Below, one piece after another: positions 20,492 to 32,100 of a DNA stretch of 48,850 nt. A model generated the notes under the pieces. That model was not told the DNA's origin. It made no database searches and saw nothing but the letters and a program-made list of their open reading frames with translations. The position numbers were made by a program, and so were the translations under genes. The stretch is from Cylindrodendrum hubeiense (lineage: Eukaryota > Ascomycota > Sordariomycetes > Hypocreales > Nectriaceae), in NCBI GenBank assembly GCA_014621425.1, contig JAANBB010000313.1, positions 1-48,850 of the forward strand, in the 5' to 3' direction. How positions within the stretch are numbered: position 1 is the first letter of the stretch; each line of letters opens with the position of its first letter.

Positions 20492-23482
20492 ATGGCGGAT
20501 CGTGGGAGAGAGAGCTCCGGCTCTCAGCCACCCTCGCCCCGGTCTGTTCGTCGTCCTTACCCTCTCAGCCGAAATCAATCCAATGGTGGCGACCCGGACG
20601 AACGATCTCCCCTTCTCACCACTTCGAGGTCTCGCATCCGCATCGGCGGCCCCAGCGCCTCGCGGCATCAGAATCCCGCCATCTCTCGGGATCAGAGTTA
20701 CACAGGTATAGCCCTCTGGGAAACACATGGTTCCACTGCCGTCTCCCCCGTAATTTGTCGCTAATGCTTTGGCTACAGCCGGAACCTTCCATGGCTCTCG
20801 AAACCATAGTCGACACCCATCCTGGGGCCAACGATTGATACATGCGCTCTCCGATCGCCAGGAGTCAGCCATGTCCGAGTCCAAGGGAAGCATCTTCCCT
20901 GACGAGCGAGTCTGGTACGACCAATTTACCAGCACCGACTGGGTCCACGACGCTATTGCCGACTCGTATCGCGTTAAGCAGTTGCGCAGCCGCAAGGATG
21001 TCTGGGGACGCATATGGATCATCTTTGACGGCGCTCAGGGATGGATCCTTAGTGCTATGAGCGGTTGTATCGTCGCCTTGATGGCCTATACTGTCGACGT
21101 GGCCGAGTCTTCAGTCTTCGACTTCAAGGACGGATATTGCGCTCGGGGTTGGTACCTCAACGGGCGGGTGAGTGCTCACTCCGTCAACCAGAGCAATGCT
21201 CACTTGGTACTTGTCCCAAATCAAGGGCCCGCTGACTTAAACCTTAGACCTGTTGTCCGGATGGTGATTGTGAAGACTGGAAATCTTGGTCCACAGCTCT
21301 CAATCATCCCTTTGGTGAGAAATGGACCGACTTCATCATCTACATGATCTGTGTAGTCTTCCTCGCGCTGCTTGCCTGTTGGATAACACTCCAGACCAAA
21401 ACAATTGTTCCATCCGCCTACCGTCTCACGACTCTCGATGAGAACCTGGCTGCCGAAGACGTACCTCAGACGTACGACGATGCCCAGAGCAGTGAATCAT
21501 CCACTCCTCGCCCACAACCAGACTCAACTTCGGCGAATCCACCCATGATCTACTACTCAGCGGCCGGCAGCGGTGTTGCTGAGGTCCGAGTCATTCTGAG
21601 CGGTTTCGTTCTCCACGGATTTCTTGGCCTCAGGACCCTCCTGGTCAAGCTGGTGGCCTTGATTCTTAGCGTCTCATCTGGCATGAGTCTCGGCAAGGAA
21701 GGCCCCTACGTGCACATGGCTGCCTGTGTGGGCAACATTCTCTGTCGAATTTTCTCCAAATACGATCGCAATGATGGCAAGCGGCGAGAGGTCATCTCAG
21801 CTGCCGCAGCCGCTGGTGTTGCCGTTGCCTTTGGCGCACCCCTCGGTGGAGTACTCTTTGGATTAGAGGAGGTTTCGTACTTCTTTCCGGCCAAAACCCT
21901 GTTCCGGACCTTCTTTTGCTGCATAGTCGCCGCGTTGTCCCTCAAGTTTCTGAACCCTTACGGCACCCACAAGATTGTCCTCTTCCAGGTTCGCTACTTG
22001 GTTGATTGGGAATACTTTGAGATCGGGAGCTTTATCTTCGTTGGCATCCTCGGCGGCGCAATTGGTGCCCTCTTTATCAAGGCATCCAAGTACTGGGCGC
22101 AGACATTCCGCCGAATCAAAGCCATCAAGAAGTTCCCGATGCTTGAAGTACTACTTGTGGCTCTAGTTACCGGCATAATGAGCTACTGGAATGGGTTGAC
22201 CAAGCTTCCTGTTGCTGAGCTGCTCCTTAATTTGGCATCTCCATGCGACAGCCCGGATGTCGAACGAGAAGAGCTCAGTCTCTGCCCTAAGTCCATTGAT
22301 GATATCCCCTCGATTCTGCTGCATCTCTTCCTGGCGTTGCTAATCAAAGGGTTCTTGACGATCATCACTTTTGGCATCGTAAGTGGTCGCGTCTGTTGTC
22401 CCCCGGGATCTTGGTCTTACTGACTTCGCAATAGAAAGTACCCGCTGGAATTTATGTCCCGTCCATGGTCGTAGGCGGCTTGATGGGTCGGATCGTAGGT
22501 CACCTAGTCCAGTGGTCGGTGCTTCGATTCCCCGACTGGGCTGTTTGGGGAACTTGTGCCTTCAGGTCAGATGGCACTTGCATTCAACCTGGCGTCTACG
22601 GTCTCATTGCAGCCGGAGCAACCATGTGCGGTGTGACCAGACTGTCTGTCACCCTAGCTGTTATCCTATTCGAGCTCACTGGCAGCCTTGACTACGTGCT
22701 CCCTTTCTCCCTGGCCATTTTGGTCTCCAAGTGGACAGCCGATGCGATTGAACCCAACAGCATTTACGTACGTAGTCGAAGCGTGGTTCCTAAGCATGGC
22801 TCGGACCCAATGGCTGACTCTGTATAGGATCTTCTCACAAACATGAACTCATACCCGTTCCTGGATAACAAGCACAAGCCCATATTCACCGAGAATCTCG
22901 GTGACATCGTACCCCGTGTTCGACGGGAGCGGATCATTGACATCACAACCTCGCCCCTTGTTCCCGCCACGAGTCTGCGAGTTAAGCTCGAACTCCTGCA
23001 CAGAGCTGGTGAGCTCGACGGTGGCCTTCCGATCCTTCGCAACGGCAACCTCGTCGGGCTGATCCCCGCTCCGGACCTCGGATATGCGCTCGATCAACTA
23101 GAGGATGAGAGCACGAGCCTCTGTTTGATGGATCGAGTGCCACGGATCGACGAAGATGATGGCATTGTTGATCCTACGGACTTTACGCCCTATATTGATC
23201 CAGTAAGTCGTTCAAATTAGCCCCTTTGGATCCTTTGCTGACATACTGAAGGCACCCGTGGCGCTTGACATTCGGTCACCGATGGATCTAGTATATGAAC
23301 TATTCTCGAAGCTGGGTCTCCGGTACATTTGTGTGTCTAAGGACGGCAAATACGCAGGAATGGTGAGTGATTGATTGGTTTCCAAAATGAGCTTGGTCAT
23401 GGTCAGGCGGACTGATAAGATGATACAGACCCACAAGAAAACCTTCGTGAGGTATATGCGTGAGCACGAGAAGGACAATTGA
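20492..23482 (+). CDS. CLC-family chloride channel / Cl-/H+ antiporter (Gef1-like)
   Basis: Seven exons (20492-20705, 20779-21167, 21248-22378, 22435-22767, 22828-23202, 23252-23362, 23429-23482) give 868 residues. The cytosolic N-terminus is Ser/Arg-rich and contains PDERSPLL, a possible dileucine sorting signal. The CLC core has GSGVAE at 308-313, GKEGPYVH with gating Glu352, GVAVAFGAPLGGVLF near 391, Glu409 in LEEVSYFF at the position of the proton glutamate (57 residues after the gating Glu, as in ClC-5), and GIYVPSM at 583-589. Two CBS domains follow, at about 719-770 and 815-865. Both glutamates suggest an exchanger acting in Golgi, endosomal or vacuolar membranes, as Gef1 does. All introns are 49-80 bases and keep phase. 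Departures from the usual GSGIP and GIFVP motifs are noted under findings. Confidence 0.94.
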
Positions 23483-25129
23483 GCTAGGTAAGAAGTGTGC
23501 AAAGCCGGGTGACGCCCCACTCGGCATCGGCATGGGGAAGCACAAAGTGGTTATCAGCGCCGTATCTCAGCACCCATTCTATTTGGAGTCGGAGATGCAT
23601 CGGACTTTGAGGCGCCCATGTGTTTTTAGAGGGCGGCATCATGACGGCGCGTGATTGGAGCATCTGCATTGGGTTTTGGCGCAACGGGCTATTGCCACCT
23701 CTTTTCTGCGTGTTTGACATTGCTTTCAAAGAGGGAGTCTACTTCAGTTATCGCCAGATTGCATGGCATGGTAAGGCAAGACACAATATGGAACAGTAAT
23801 TATGGCATTGCATGCGATGGATTTGTTGGACATTATTATCGCGTTGCACGGCACGACATTATACATACAGCACCACGAGGCACTACACGGGGCCAAATTG
23901 CATCACATGGACCGCTATCGCATCAGACGAAGAGAACGAGGTCGCATGGTCGTTTCATCCTGGGGGTTTGAAATGAGACATACAAGAATGGCTAGACTGT
24001 CTGCAGAAGGAGATACTATGTACATATCGATTTGATAATGGGACGGCTGTGCAGCTGTGCAGCTGAGCAGCAAGCCATGCTCTCAATCAGCCTTCCCGAA
24101 TAGGAAAGATACCAAACATGGATGGGTCTGGCAGATGCCGCGTCCCGAAAACCGGCCATGGAGCGCCTGGACTCGGACGATTTACGGTAGTCGAGCTGTT
24201 CTTCAATTGATATCCTGTTGTCCGCAAGTTGCTGTCGATGCCAATTCCTGGCAATTGATGCCAATGCCAGTCCATCATGGGAGACGCTGCGCTGGGAATC
24301 CTGGAGAGGGAATCGTGACACCCCAGCCGAGAACGATCACCGGGACCGGAACCGGCCCGGCGGTGATACGGAGAGTCCGGGCGACCCGGGGAGGGGCGTC
24401 TCCATCGCGGGGATGGAGCTTGCGATAGCTCTGAAGGCGTTGCGATAGCCTACACAGTAGGGGTTTNTGTTTTTTTTTTACTTACTTTCTTTGGTGGTGA
24501 TATCCCACGCAACCCCGCCACGATGGTGACCGAGCAGGTACATGGGGTGCACCGCAGGATGGCCCATGCATCGATTACAGATCACGATTACGGATCGAGG
24601 AACATGGACTGGGGGTGGCAGGACCACGGCAGAGACCAATTACCACATATTTTGCCGGGCCTCTGGGTGATTGGGCAGGCTGCCATCATCTCCAAGGTTC
24701 GCAGCGGCACGTATCGCCTGTAGAGGGCTCTGCAGCATGTATCATGGGACGTCGGCTTGCCTGCTATCGCGACAGCATGACGGGGTTGGGGCTGGGAGGG
24801 GGGGGGGGCAAAGAGGGACTGCCGTCTTAGCGCAAACACCACCGATTGGATACGACTCCACGCGATTGTCACCAATTGCCCAAGAGCGGCCGTTCGGTGG
24901 CTGCTCTGGAAGAGGGGAAAGTTACCGTCCGTAGTACGGAGCAGAGGAGCAGAGGAGCTAAGGGAGCTCTAGTTGCGCATCCATGCAGACATGGATGATG
25001 GGACTGTGCGCCCCTCATGACTCCATCGACTCCCCGCAATGGCTTGGGCTTGACCGAGCATGGTCTAAGACAAACAAGGAGGGAGCAGTGGAGGGTGAGA
25101 CTGGAATTGCGGGAGGCCAGCTTGGCTGA

Positions 25130-25137
25130 TATAAAAG
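25130..25137 (+). promoter_or_regulatory. TATA box of the GABA transaminase gene
   Basis: TATAAAAG lies 304 bases before the start codon. It is upstream of a proposed leader intron, which leaves room for a transcription start near 25160-25200. A single clear TATA element is consistent with an inducible catabolic gene. Confidence 0.55.
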
Positions 25138-25214
25138 GACCGAGACCTGCCCGTCTTTGGGCTCTTGGTTTGGCATCACAGTTCACTGGCGAATTGAGTG
25201 CAAGAGGCAACTGA

Positions 25215-25342
25215 GTGAGTGAAGCCTTCCTTCCTGCTGTCGCATCCCCAACCTTATCTTGACGTACCCGTCTTTGTCTTTGTCTTGACTCAGCCTGCCA
25301 TGACTGCACACCAACAACCTGATTTCTAACCTTGACACACAG
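25215..25342 (+). other. Probable 5' UTR intron of the GABA transaminase gene
   Basis: A GTGAGT donor at 25215 and a TTCTAAC branch near 25325 followed by a CACAG acceptor ending at 25342 form a strong intron signature in the leader, about 100 bases before the start codon. This is inferred from splice motifs only. Confidence 0.6.
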
Positions 25343-25440
25343 AAACACGGACACGCAGACACACAGACGAATACCCACACAGACGAGCAGACCTCCTCCT
25401 CAATTGCGCTCCTTGCTCCTCCGAATCGCAACCCATCGTC

Positions 25441-27008
25441 ATGTCGGCCCTCCGCGGTGGCATGGCCCTCCGGTCCATCTCCCTCTCGCCCTCCCTGGCT
25501 TCCGCTGCCCGGCGTTCCTTCGCCTCGTCGCGAACCCTCAAGGCGGCCTCGACGGATCCTTTCTTTCCCAACGAGCCCGAGGGTCCTTCCATGAAGACTG
25601 CCATTCCCGGCCCCAAGACCAAGGAGCACATTGAGGAGCTCAATGACGTCTTCGATACCCGCAGCATGAACATGCTGGCCGACTACACCAAGAGTGTTGG
25701 CAACTACATCGTCGATCCCGATGACAACACGCTTCTCGATGTGTAAGGATCAATCTGCTTCCCAACTCCAAACCCAGTTGCTGACACACATGATATAGCT
25801 TCGCCCAGATCGCCTCCATCCCTGTGGGCTACAACAACCCTAACCTCATCAAGGCGGCCTCCACATCTGACATGGTCAATGCTATTGTCAACCGTCCCGC
25901 CCTCGGTGCCTTCCCCTCGCACGACTATGCCTCCATCCTCAAGACGGGTATCCTGAAAGTTGCGCCCCGCGGCCTCAACCACGTCTTCACGGCTATGGCC
26001 GGCTCCGACGCCAACGAGACCGCCTACAAGGCTGCCTTCATGTACCGCCGCCAGCTCGAGCGTGGCAGCCCCGATGTCGAGTTTACTCAGACTGAGCTCG
26101 ACTCTGCCATGAACAACCAATCCCCTGGCGCTCCCGATCTCTCTATCATGTCCTTCAAGACGGGCTTCCACGGTCGCCTCTTCGGCTCCCTCTCTACCAC
26201 CCGATCCAAGGCACTCCACAAGATCGACATTCCTGCGTTTGACTGGCCCCAGGCGACTTTCCCCCAGCTCAAGTACCCTCTCGAGGACAACGTCGCTGAG
26301 AACGCCAAGATCGAGCAGGCCAGCATCGATGAGGTTGAACACCTCATCAAGACCTGGCATCTGCCCCCTGCTGCCATTGTCGTCGAGCCCATCCAGAGCG
26401 AGGGTGGTGACAACCACGCCTCGCCTGACTTCTTCCGCAAGTTGCGCGCCTTGACCAGGAAGCACAACGTCCTGCTTATTGTCGATGAGGTTCAGACCGG
26501 TGTCGGTGCTACCGGCAAGTTCTGGGCTCACGACCATTGGAACCTCCAGGACCCTCCGGACATGGTTACTTTCTCCAAGAAGGCTCAGGCTGCCGGTTTC
26601 TACTACGGCAACACTGCCATCCGTCCCAACAAGCCCTACCGCCAGTTCAACACCTGGATGGGCGACCCCGTCCGCGCTCTCCTTTTCCGTGCCATCATCG
26701 GTGAGATCGAGCGCCTCGACCTCGTCAACAATACCGCCAAGGTCGGTGATTACCTCTACAGTGAGATCGAGGGCCTTGCCAAAAAATACCCCGGTCAGTT
26801 CCAGGACCTCCGTGGCAAGGGCCAGGGCACTTTCCTCGCTTTCGATAACCCGCGCCGCGACGAGTTCCTTGCCAAAGCCAAGACACTGGGCGTCAACATG
26901 GGCGGCAGTGGCAACAGCGCCGTCCGCCTGCGGCCCATGCTGATCATGCAGCAGAAACACGCCGACATCCTCCTTGAGACTCTTGAGAAGATTGCTAAGT
27001 CTTGGTGA
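25441..27008 (+). CDS. Mitochondrial 4-aminobutyrate aminotransferase (GABA-T)
   Basis: Two exons (25441-25742, 25799-27008) give 503 residues. The N-terminus is rich in Arg/Ser/Ala without acids for about 37 residues, as in a mitochondrial presequence. Class III PLP transaminase motifs are present: FAQIASIPVGYNNP, the substrate/PLP region MAGSDANETAYK, LLIVDEVQTGVGATGKFW with the cofactor-binding Asp, and MVTFSKKAQAAG with the Schiff-base Lys at 361 or 362. It converts GABA and 2-oxoglutarate to succinic semialdehyde and glutamate, the entry step of GABA catabolism (gatA in Aspergillus, UGA1 in yeast). The intron joins DV to FAQIAS in phase. Codon bias is strong (C-ending codons), suggesting high expression. 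A 418-codon antisense frame is a by-product of that bias. Confidence 0.95.
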
Positions 27009-27908
27009 TTTTTTGGGATTTTTTTCAGTTTCAGTTTCGGAGTCAATGGTGGGTGGGTATTCATAAAGCAGGAGGAGGAACGCAAAGGGTTATTCTCTCG
27101 GTTGAGAGCCACGGTTAGGATTTTTAGGCAGATATGGTGGGGGGTATGATAAAAACGATAGTTGACCAGCTGGTCTAGCTACAATGCTTCTGGGGACAGA
27201 CAAGCTATAATACAAATAGTTGAATGGCGATATCAACACTGGTCTGTGTTACCATACATGTAGTTCCGGGATGCATTTGTAAGTAAGACGATCAAGGCGA
27301 GGATTGAGGAGTTGAGTAATCAACAAGCACAAGCTAGCCATGGTTAGTCCATCATTCTGCCCTCAATGTAGGTTGTCTTGAGACAAATATCACAGGGTTG
27401 AAAGCGGCATTAGACATAGAATCCCGTAAATTGAATTTCTTTCTCGCAGAAACAAGAGTCCAAGCTCTTCAGTTTGGCGAGAGATTAACTACTTAAATGC
27501 AACAGTGCGTTTCAACAGTACCATGAGTAGAGAGAAGAGAGAAGTGTGTGCAAAAAGGACGGTGCCTCCAGGGCCCGTCCATACCAGAAATGGCCTCATA
27601 ACCCATAACCTCCAGGTATCAAAAGCCGCAGCGCCGTTTCCGCAATGCAAATGACCATGCTGATGTTCATATCAAGCCGTATGCTTCGTATAAAAGCCAA
27701 TTCTTGAACCCTAGGATATAGAAAAGGGGAAATGTAAAGGGAAAAGTCTTGGCGACTTTGGTATGGTTTGGCGTGATGCAAAGAGTAAAAAGTCCACCGT
27801 CTATGTTGCCGGAGAGATGAAACCGAAACAAACCTCTAGAAAGCAATGGTTCCTCCCGATTACCTTGGACGGTAGTTGTATTTGGGTGCAGGCCGGAGCC
27901 GGCGACAA
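27009..27908. other. Intergenic: 3' regions of convergent genes
   Basis: 900 bases after the GABA transaminase stop, running to the remnant of the minus-strand gene. AT-rich and without coding signal. Poly-T runs at 27009-27025 fit a 3' UTR. Confidence 0.55.
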
Positions 27909-28037
27909 TTAGAGGCCGATGGTTAGGCTTCCTGAGCCTTCCTCATGGGCCTTCTGGTAGTTCGCTTCTGATAGCAGGGCATAACCATCAGGAACGGAAA
28001 AGTGGTAGTAGTCACTCCAGTCTTGGTGGTCATCCTG
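27909..28037 (-). other. Coding-like 42-codon segment downstream of the stop
   Basis: On the minus strand this stretch reads from QDDHQDWSDYYHFSVPDG to GSLTIGL and ends in TAA. It looks like the genuine C-terminus of the upstream minus-strand protein. It is separated from the main frame by a TGA at 28088-28090, and immediately preceded in its own frame by a TAG (28038-28040) that could equally be a splice acceptor. One in-phase solution is an intron from the GTAAGT at 28312 to this TAG. Another is a frame loss at the C6 run 28091-28096 plus a true stop. Confidence 0.5.
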
Positions 28038-28087
28038 CTAGGCTGAATTGACGACTGGTGCTTGGGTCTCCACGCGTGGAGCGCCCA

Positions 28088-29132
28088 TCAGGGGGGCTTG
28101 CTGTCAGCTTCGAGGAGGGGTGGAAGTATCGTGAGCTCTTCGGGGGGTCCGCCCGACAGAGAACTGCTAGCTCTAGGTTCGGGTTCCATCGGGACTGGAC
28201 CAGGTAGAGTCATAGGACGTGACGATTCAAAGTGCTCAAAAGCTGGTTCAGCCATCACCCGCTAAGTCGACCAGTCAGAGAGCGCTTATTCAAGAATAGA
28301 GACATGACTTACCGGATGAGCCGCCTCATCTACGGGGGTTCCTCCTCTTAACAAGCTTCTCCGGCCTGCTGCTGGTCCAGCATAAAATGTGCTGTAGTTG
28401 CTGGCCGGAGGATTCGCAGTCGAATCTTGGCCGGGCGGGCCCGGAGGGAGATTCGTTCGCGGCGCAGCTGGTGCTTGACTTTGCTGGCTAATCTGGTTAT
28501 GCTGGCTATGCGGACTATGCGGACTATGTTGTCTTTGTTCGAATGGACGAGGCGCGATGTGCTGTGGGAGGATAGGGCGGAACCTCGCTTTATCAGCACG
28601 GGCCGGTCGACCTTTCTTCTTCGGAGCTGTGGAAGGGGGCACAGGGGGGGTTGGGATCGAGGGCATCTCGGTGGAGCTGCTGGCTGGGCGAGGAAGGATA
28701 GTAACGTGGGTCGACGCAGTCGAGGGTAGAGCCGCAATCATGGCTGGCGGCTCTGGTTTTCCTGGTAAGGCTATTCTTTTGGCAGCCGGCTCGCTCTGGT
28801 CATCCGACATCCTACGCTTCGGCCAGACGCGCCGCTGGAAACCCATGTGATCCGCTGCGTCGAGGCATTGGTTCATGTTTCGACCTGGAGGATATTAATT
28901 CTCTACGGTTGGGCGGGGGGGGGTCTTCATCATACCCAGGGGTAGTTGCATCTGCATCCAGTTGGGCTCGACCACATTCGCCTTGACGAATTTCCTTATA
29001 GCCTCGACGTCCAGTCCATTGGCCTTGATCATCTCAGCCAGGAGGAACCGCTGGCGCCGGGTCAGTATCCCCTTCCGTATGATGCTTCCATATGATGCTC
29101 ACCTTCTCCTCATCCGTAAAAGGAGAGCCCAT
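28088..29132 (-). CDS. Unrecognised nuclear-looking protein, 3' end uncertain
   Basis: Exons 29132-29103, 29050-28936, 28884-28313 and 28261-28088 give 296 residues in the literal reading. Splice sites of the first two introns (52 and 51 bases) are canonical and keep phase. The N-terminal 60 residues form a compact conserved-looking module (FTDEEKRFLLAEMIK, PNWMQMQLPLGRNMNQC) that could be SANT/Myb-like, though I cannot name it. A basic region follows (KKKGRPARADKARFRP, with an AT-hook-like GRP core). The rest is Pro/Ser/Gln-rich and disordered. A role in chromatin or transcription is inference. The end is doubtful: the frame stops just after a C6 run, while coding-like sequence continues in another frame to 27909. 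Alternative splicing of the last intron could give about 281 residues ending in LTIGL. Confidence 0.6.
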
Positions 29133-32100
29133 TCTCTCAAGTTATTCGTCTCAGCGTGGAAGGAGGGAAAGGGGGCGGGGGAAGAAGACAAAGGGAGGGA
29201 GTTGGAGTGGTTCACAAGTAGGCATTTGTGGCACAGGGTGATGAAGAAGTGAAGCGAAAGTGATTCCAGCCACAACAAGAAGGGAAATCGAGTTTCCGGG
29301 GCCTAGGCTCGAGGGAAAGCCAGAAGACAATGTTGGCGCTCTGCGCGCAGCCAGGAACGAGTGTCGGTTGGGTTTGTCGCCTCGAGGGGTAAGATGAGCA
29401 GGCCGTGGAGGGGGGCGCGGAGGGACGAGCGAGGCACAGCTCGGGAGGCCGTCGTCCCACGATATGGATCGGAGTGGCGGCGGTGGTGGGAAATGGACTC
29501 GCTTGCCAAAGGCGCGCGATAGAAGCACGCACGCGCGCGTCTTCGGAGGCGGCCGCTGAGAAGCGGGAGCGAAGGTTGGAAGAAGTAAAAGATGCGGCGT
29601 CAGTCGAGGCGACAGGATCGCGGGCGAAGATCAGATCCAAGTCCAAGTCCGTCCGCAACCTGCGACGGCAGCCTGCGGCCCTGCACTGCTGCTGGGGCTG
29701 TTGCTGCTACTGCTTGCTGCGCGTTGCGCGTGGCTGGGCGAGCAAGCTCGTTGGTCCCTGTACTGGGGTCGTGGACGCGGAGGTGTAGCCGGAGCCAGGT
29801 GATGCTGGGGTGGGCAAACACTGGAACCAAACAAGGGTGGCCAGCCTTGGTGAAAGAAGACTCACTCTCCACGTCCGGGATAGTCTGGTCCCAGGATGCC
29901 AGGGATGGGGATCGAGGATAACCACTCAGCCGATGGCAGGAATATCAAACACGGGACACGGAACAGGCTAGGGGTCCAAGTTCGAAACATTTGCCCAGTG
30001 CCTAGTCGAGTTGACGGATGCCTTATGTTTGTTCTTTTGTGCTCTGTAGTGCCCACGAGGAAACGGCTGGCCGCTGAGGGCGAGATGTGTGCCAGTGGCA
30101 GGCAGGGTTAACTCAGTACCAGATCAGTCCAACCAGAGACAAACATCCACCTGGACCAAGATGAGATACCCATCTCTCATCGAATTCAGACCAACTTAGA
30201 TCGCACACGCGCTCGCTCGCTCGTTGGCTGGTTGACCACCTGGTCTGGTAGCTAATGTGTCTTCAGTGGGTAGCCAGGGCTGCATCTGCATATACCGGTA
30301 CCCCAGCACGGTACTCGCCGAACAAGTGCTGCGCGAGATGCGATCCGGTACTCGAACCAGGGGCCTCGTTTCGTTTCCTCGGGCGTCGATGCGCCGTTGC
30401 ACCGCTCAAGCCAGTTCAATCATCCGAAGCCCCGGCCAGTCGTGTCCGCCTGTGGCGCATTGCTCGTCCCGGGCAACGTGCGCAGTGCGAATGGTTGTGG
30501 AAAGACTCTATCCGAACCGATGAGGTAGCCATCCTCCAGTCTTAATCTGGCCACCTGCTGTGTTCTCAGACCTGCACTTGTCTTAGTTGACGGGTCCCGA
30601 TTTGTCGTACTTCTGTGCTAGCAACCTGGGCCCATCCACGACGATGCAATGCACTATGCACAACTGGAGCACACTCTCCGCAGCGTCAAATGAACTGACA
30701 TGCGGCAGCTGGGGATGCATCAGGACGGGGCTTGACGGTTTTCAATGGCCAATCCAACCGAGACCTGAGGCCGCCTGACTCGCCTTGTCGACTGCAGTCA
30801 GCTCTGAGGGTGTGTCGCCCAAACCTGACGCTTCTTCTCACATGTCCACGCGCTCGTCAAAGCGAACCCTCTCACACCCTTGTCGGTTGGTGTGGATGCC
30901 CATGCCCGCCTGGATCCGATTCAACACGGTACCACCCATCTCCGATCGGCGCCCAACTCGTCCGCGGCCGGCTGTCCAAGCCTCCCAAATAGGGCACCAT
31001 CAGAATCGCCTCAAAATTCCCCCAAGGATTTGTCCCGTGCAACGCGGCGTGACCAGCAAAGACGCTGGCGCGCCTATTGGCTCATGGGCGACCGACGTTG
31101 GGTGTCTGGTCCATCACTTGCTCCCAGGGGCGGAAAGGCTCGAAATCACTGGTTCTGGTCTCGCCAATCAGGCCACAAAGGCGGTTGACTCGTCGCATTT
31201 GGGCGCTGCACTGTCCACGAGTTCGTCACGAGGGCCGGCGGGTGAGCCGCAAGTGCTGTACTTTCCCGTCGCCGGGCCGTTTGTCGATCATGTCGTTGTT
31301 GACGCCGTCACCTCCGGGACACAGCCTCATCGCCATCATGACGGCGGAGGAGATGTGGTATTTGTGAGAATGGAGCCGCCACGACTGACGTCGACCGCTT
31401 TTTATAATTAAACAGTGCCGCTCCACGGTCGCGCCTTCCTCCAGGTGTCGGGGCGTTCTTGCACTTGCATGCACAATGAGGTGGCAGCTTCTCACTGGGA
31501 CCCACTCATGTACAACACGTCAGTCCTTCCAGTTGATCGGGCAGGTAGATACTTAAAAGCAAGAAGATAAAGGCATTCATTCCAAGGACGACCAGTTCGG
31601 ACCTTCATGATCGGCTTCGTGAGCACGGTACTTTTTTGCTGCATTCAATAGCCGGTGTCAAGTCAAGCAGGTGCTCTGATGAGTGCTCTATCGCTCCAAG
31701 TTTGACTTCGTCACCGCCTTTCACCACGACAAGGCGGTGTTACTTCCTTGCTGGTGAATGCGGCGCATTGCCGTGTGTGAACGGCAGCCTGTGCTGGCAG
31801 GGGTTATTGCCTTTAGCTGGGTTTTACGTGGGATCGGTTTATGTCGCTAACCCGTCTCGCTGTTGGTGCTCCGTGGTCTCAATTTGGATACAGCCATTGA
31901 GGATGAAGACCAGAGCATACACAGTATTGTAACCACAGGGAAGCAGAAATAATAACTAGACTCTTCTACTTGAATCGGATCCCGTGAGGAAATGGACAAG
32001 CCAAACCTGATTCACTTACACAATGTTCAGGTCCGGTGTCCAGGGTAGGTGATTGGCCTCGAGAGGCCGTGATGACAATCACGAAGATTGGCGAAAGCAG

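Larger units (their letters stand above)
23483..25440. other. Intergenic: CLC 3' region and GABA transaminase promoter
   Basis: About 2 kb without a supported gene. It contains one ambiguous base (N) near 24467 beside a poly-T run, a G9 run near 24800, a TATAAAAG box at 25130-25137 and a probable leader intron at 25215-25342. Other frames are short and lack family resemblance. Confidence 0.55.

Noticed and set aside
25704..26960. 418-codon open frame on the minus strand opposite the GABA transaminase gene
   Set aside because: It exactly shadows a highly codon-biased gene whose C-ending codons remove antisense stops; its Val/Gly/Leu/Glu composition shows no domain.
30345..30370. GGTTCGAGT on the minus strand as a possible tRNA B box
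   Set aside because: The T-stem does not pair and no cloverleaf can be built around it.
30785..31411. 208-codon + frame in the gene-poor region
   Set aside because: Overlaps other frames of similar quality, has no recognisable motif, biased codon pattern or plausible start context.
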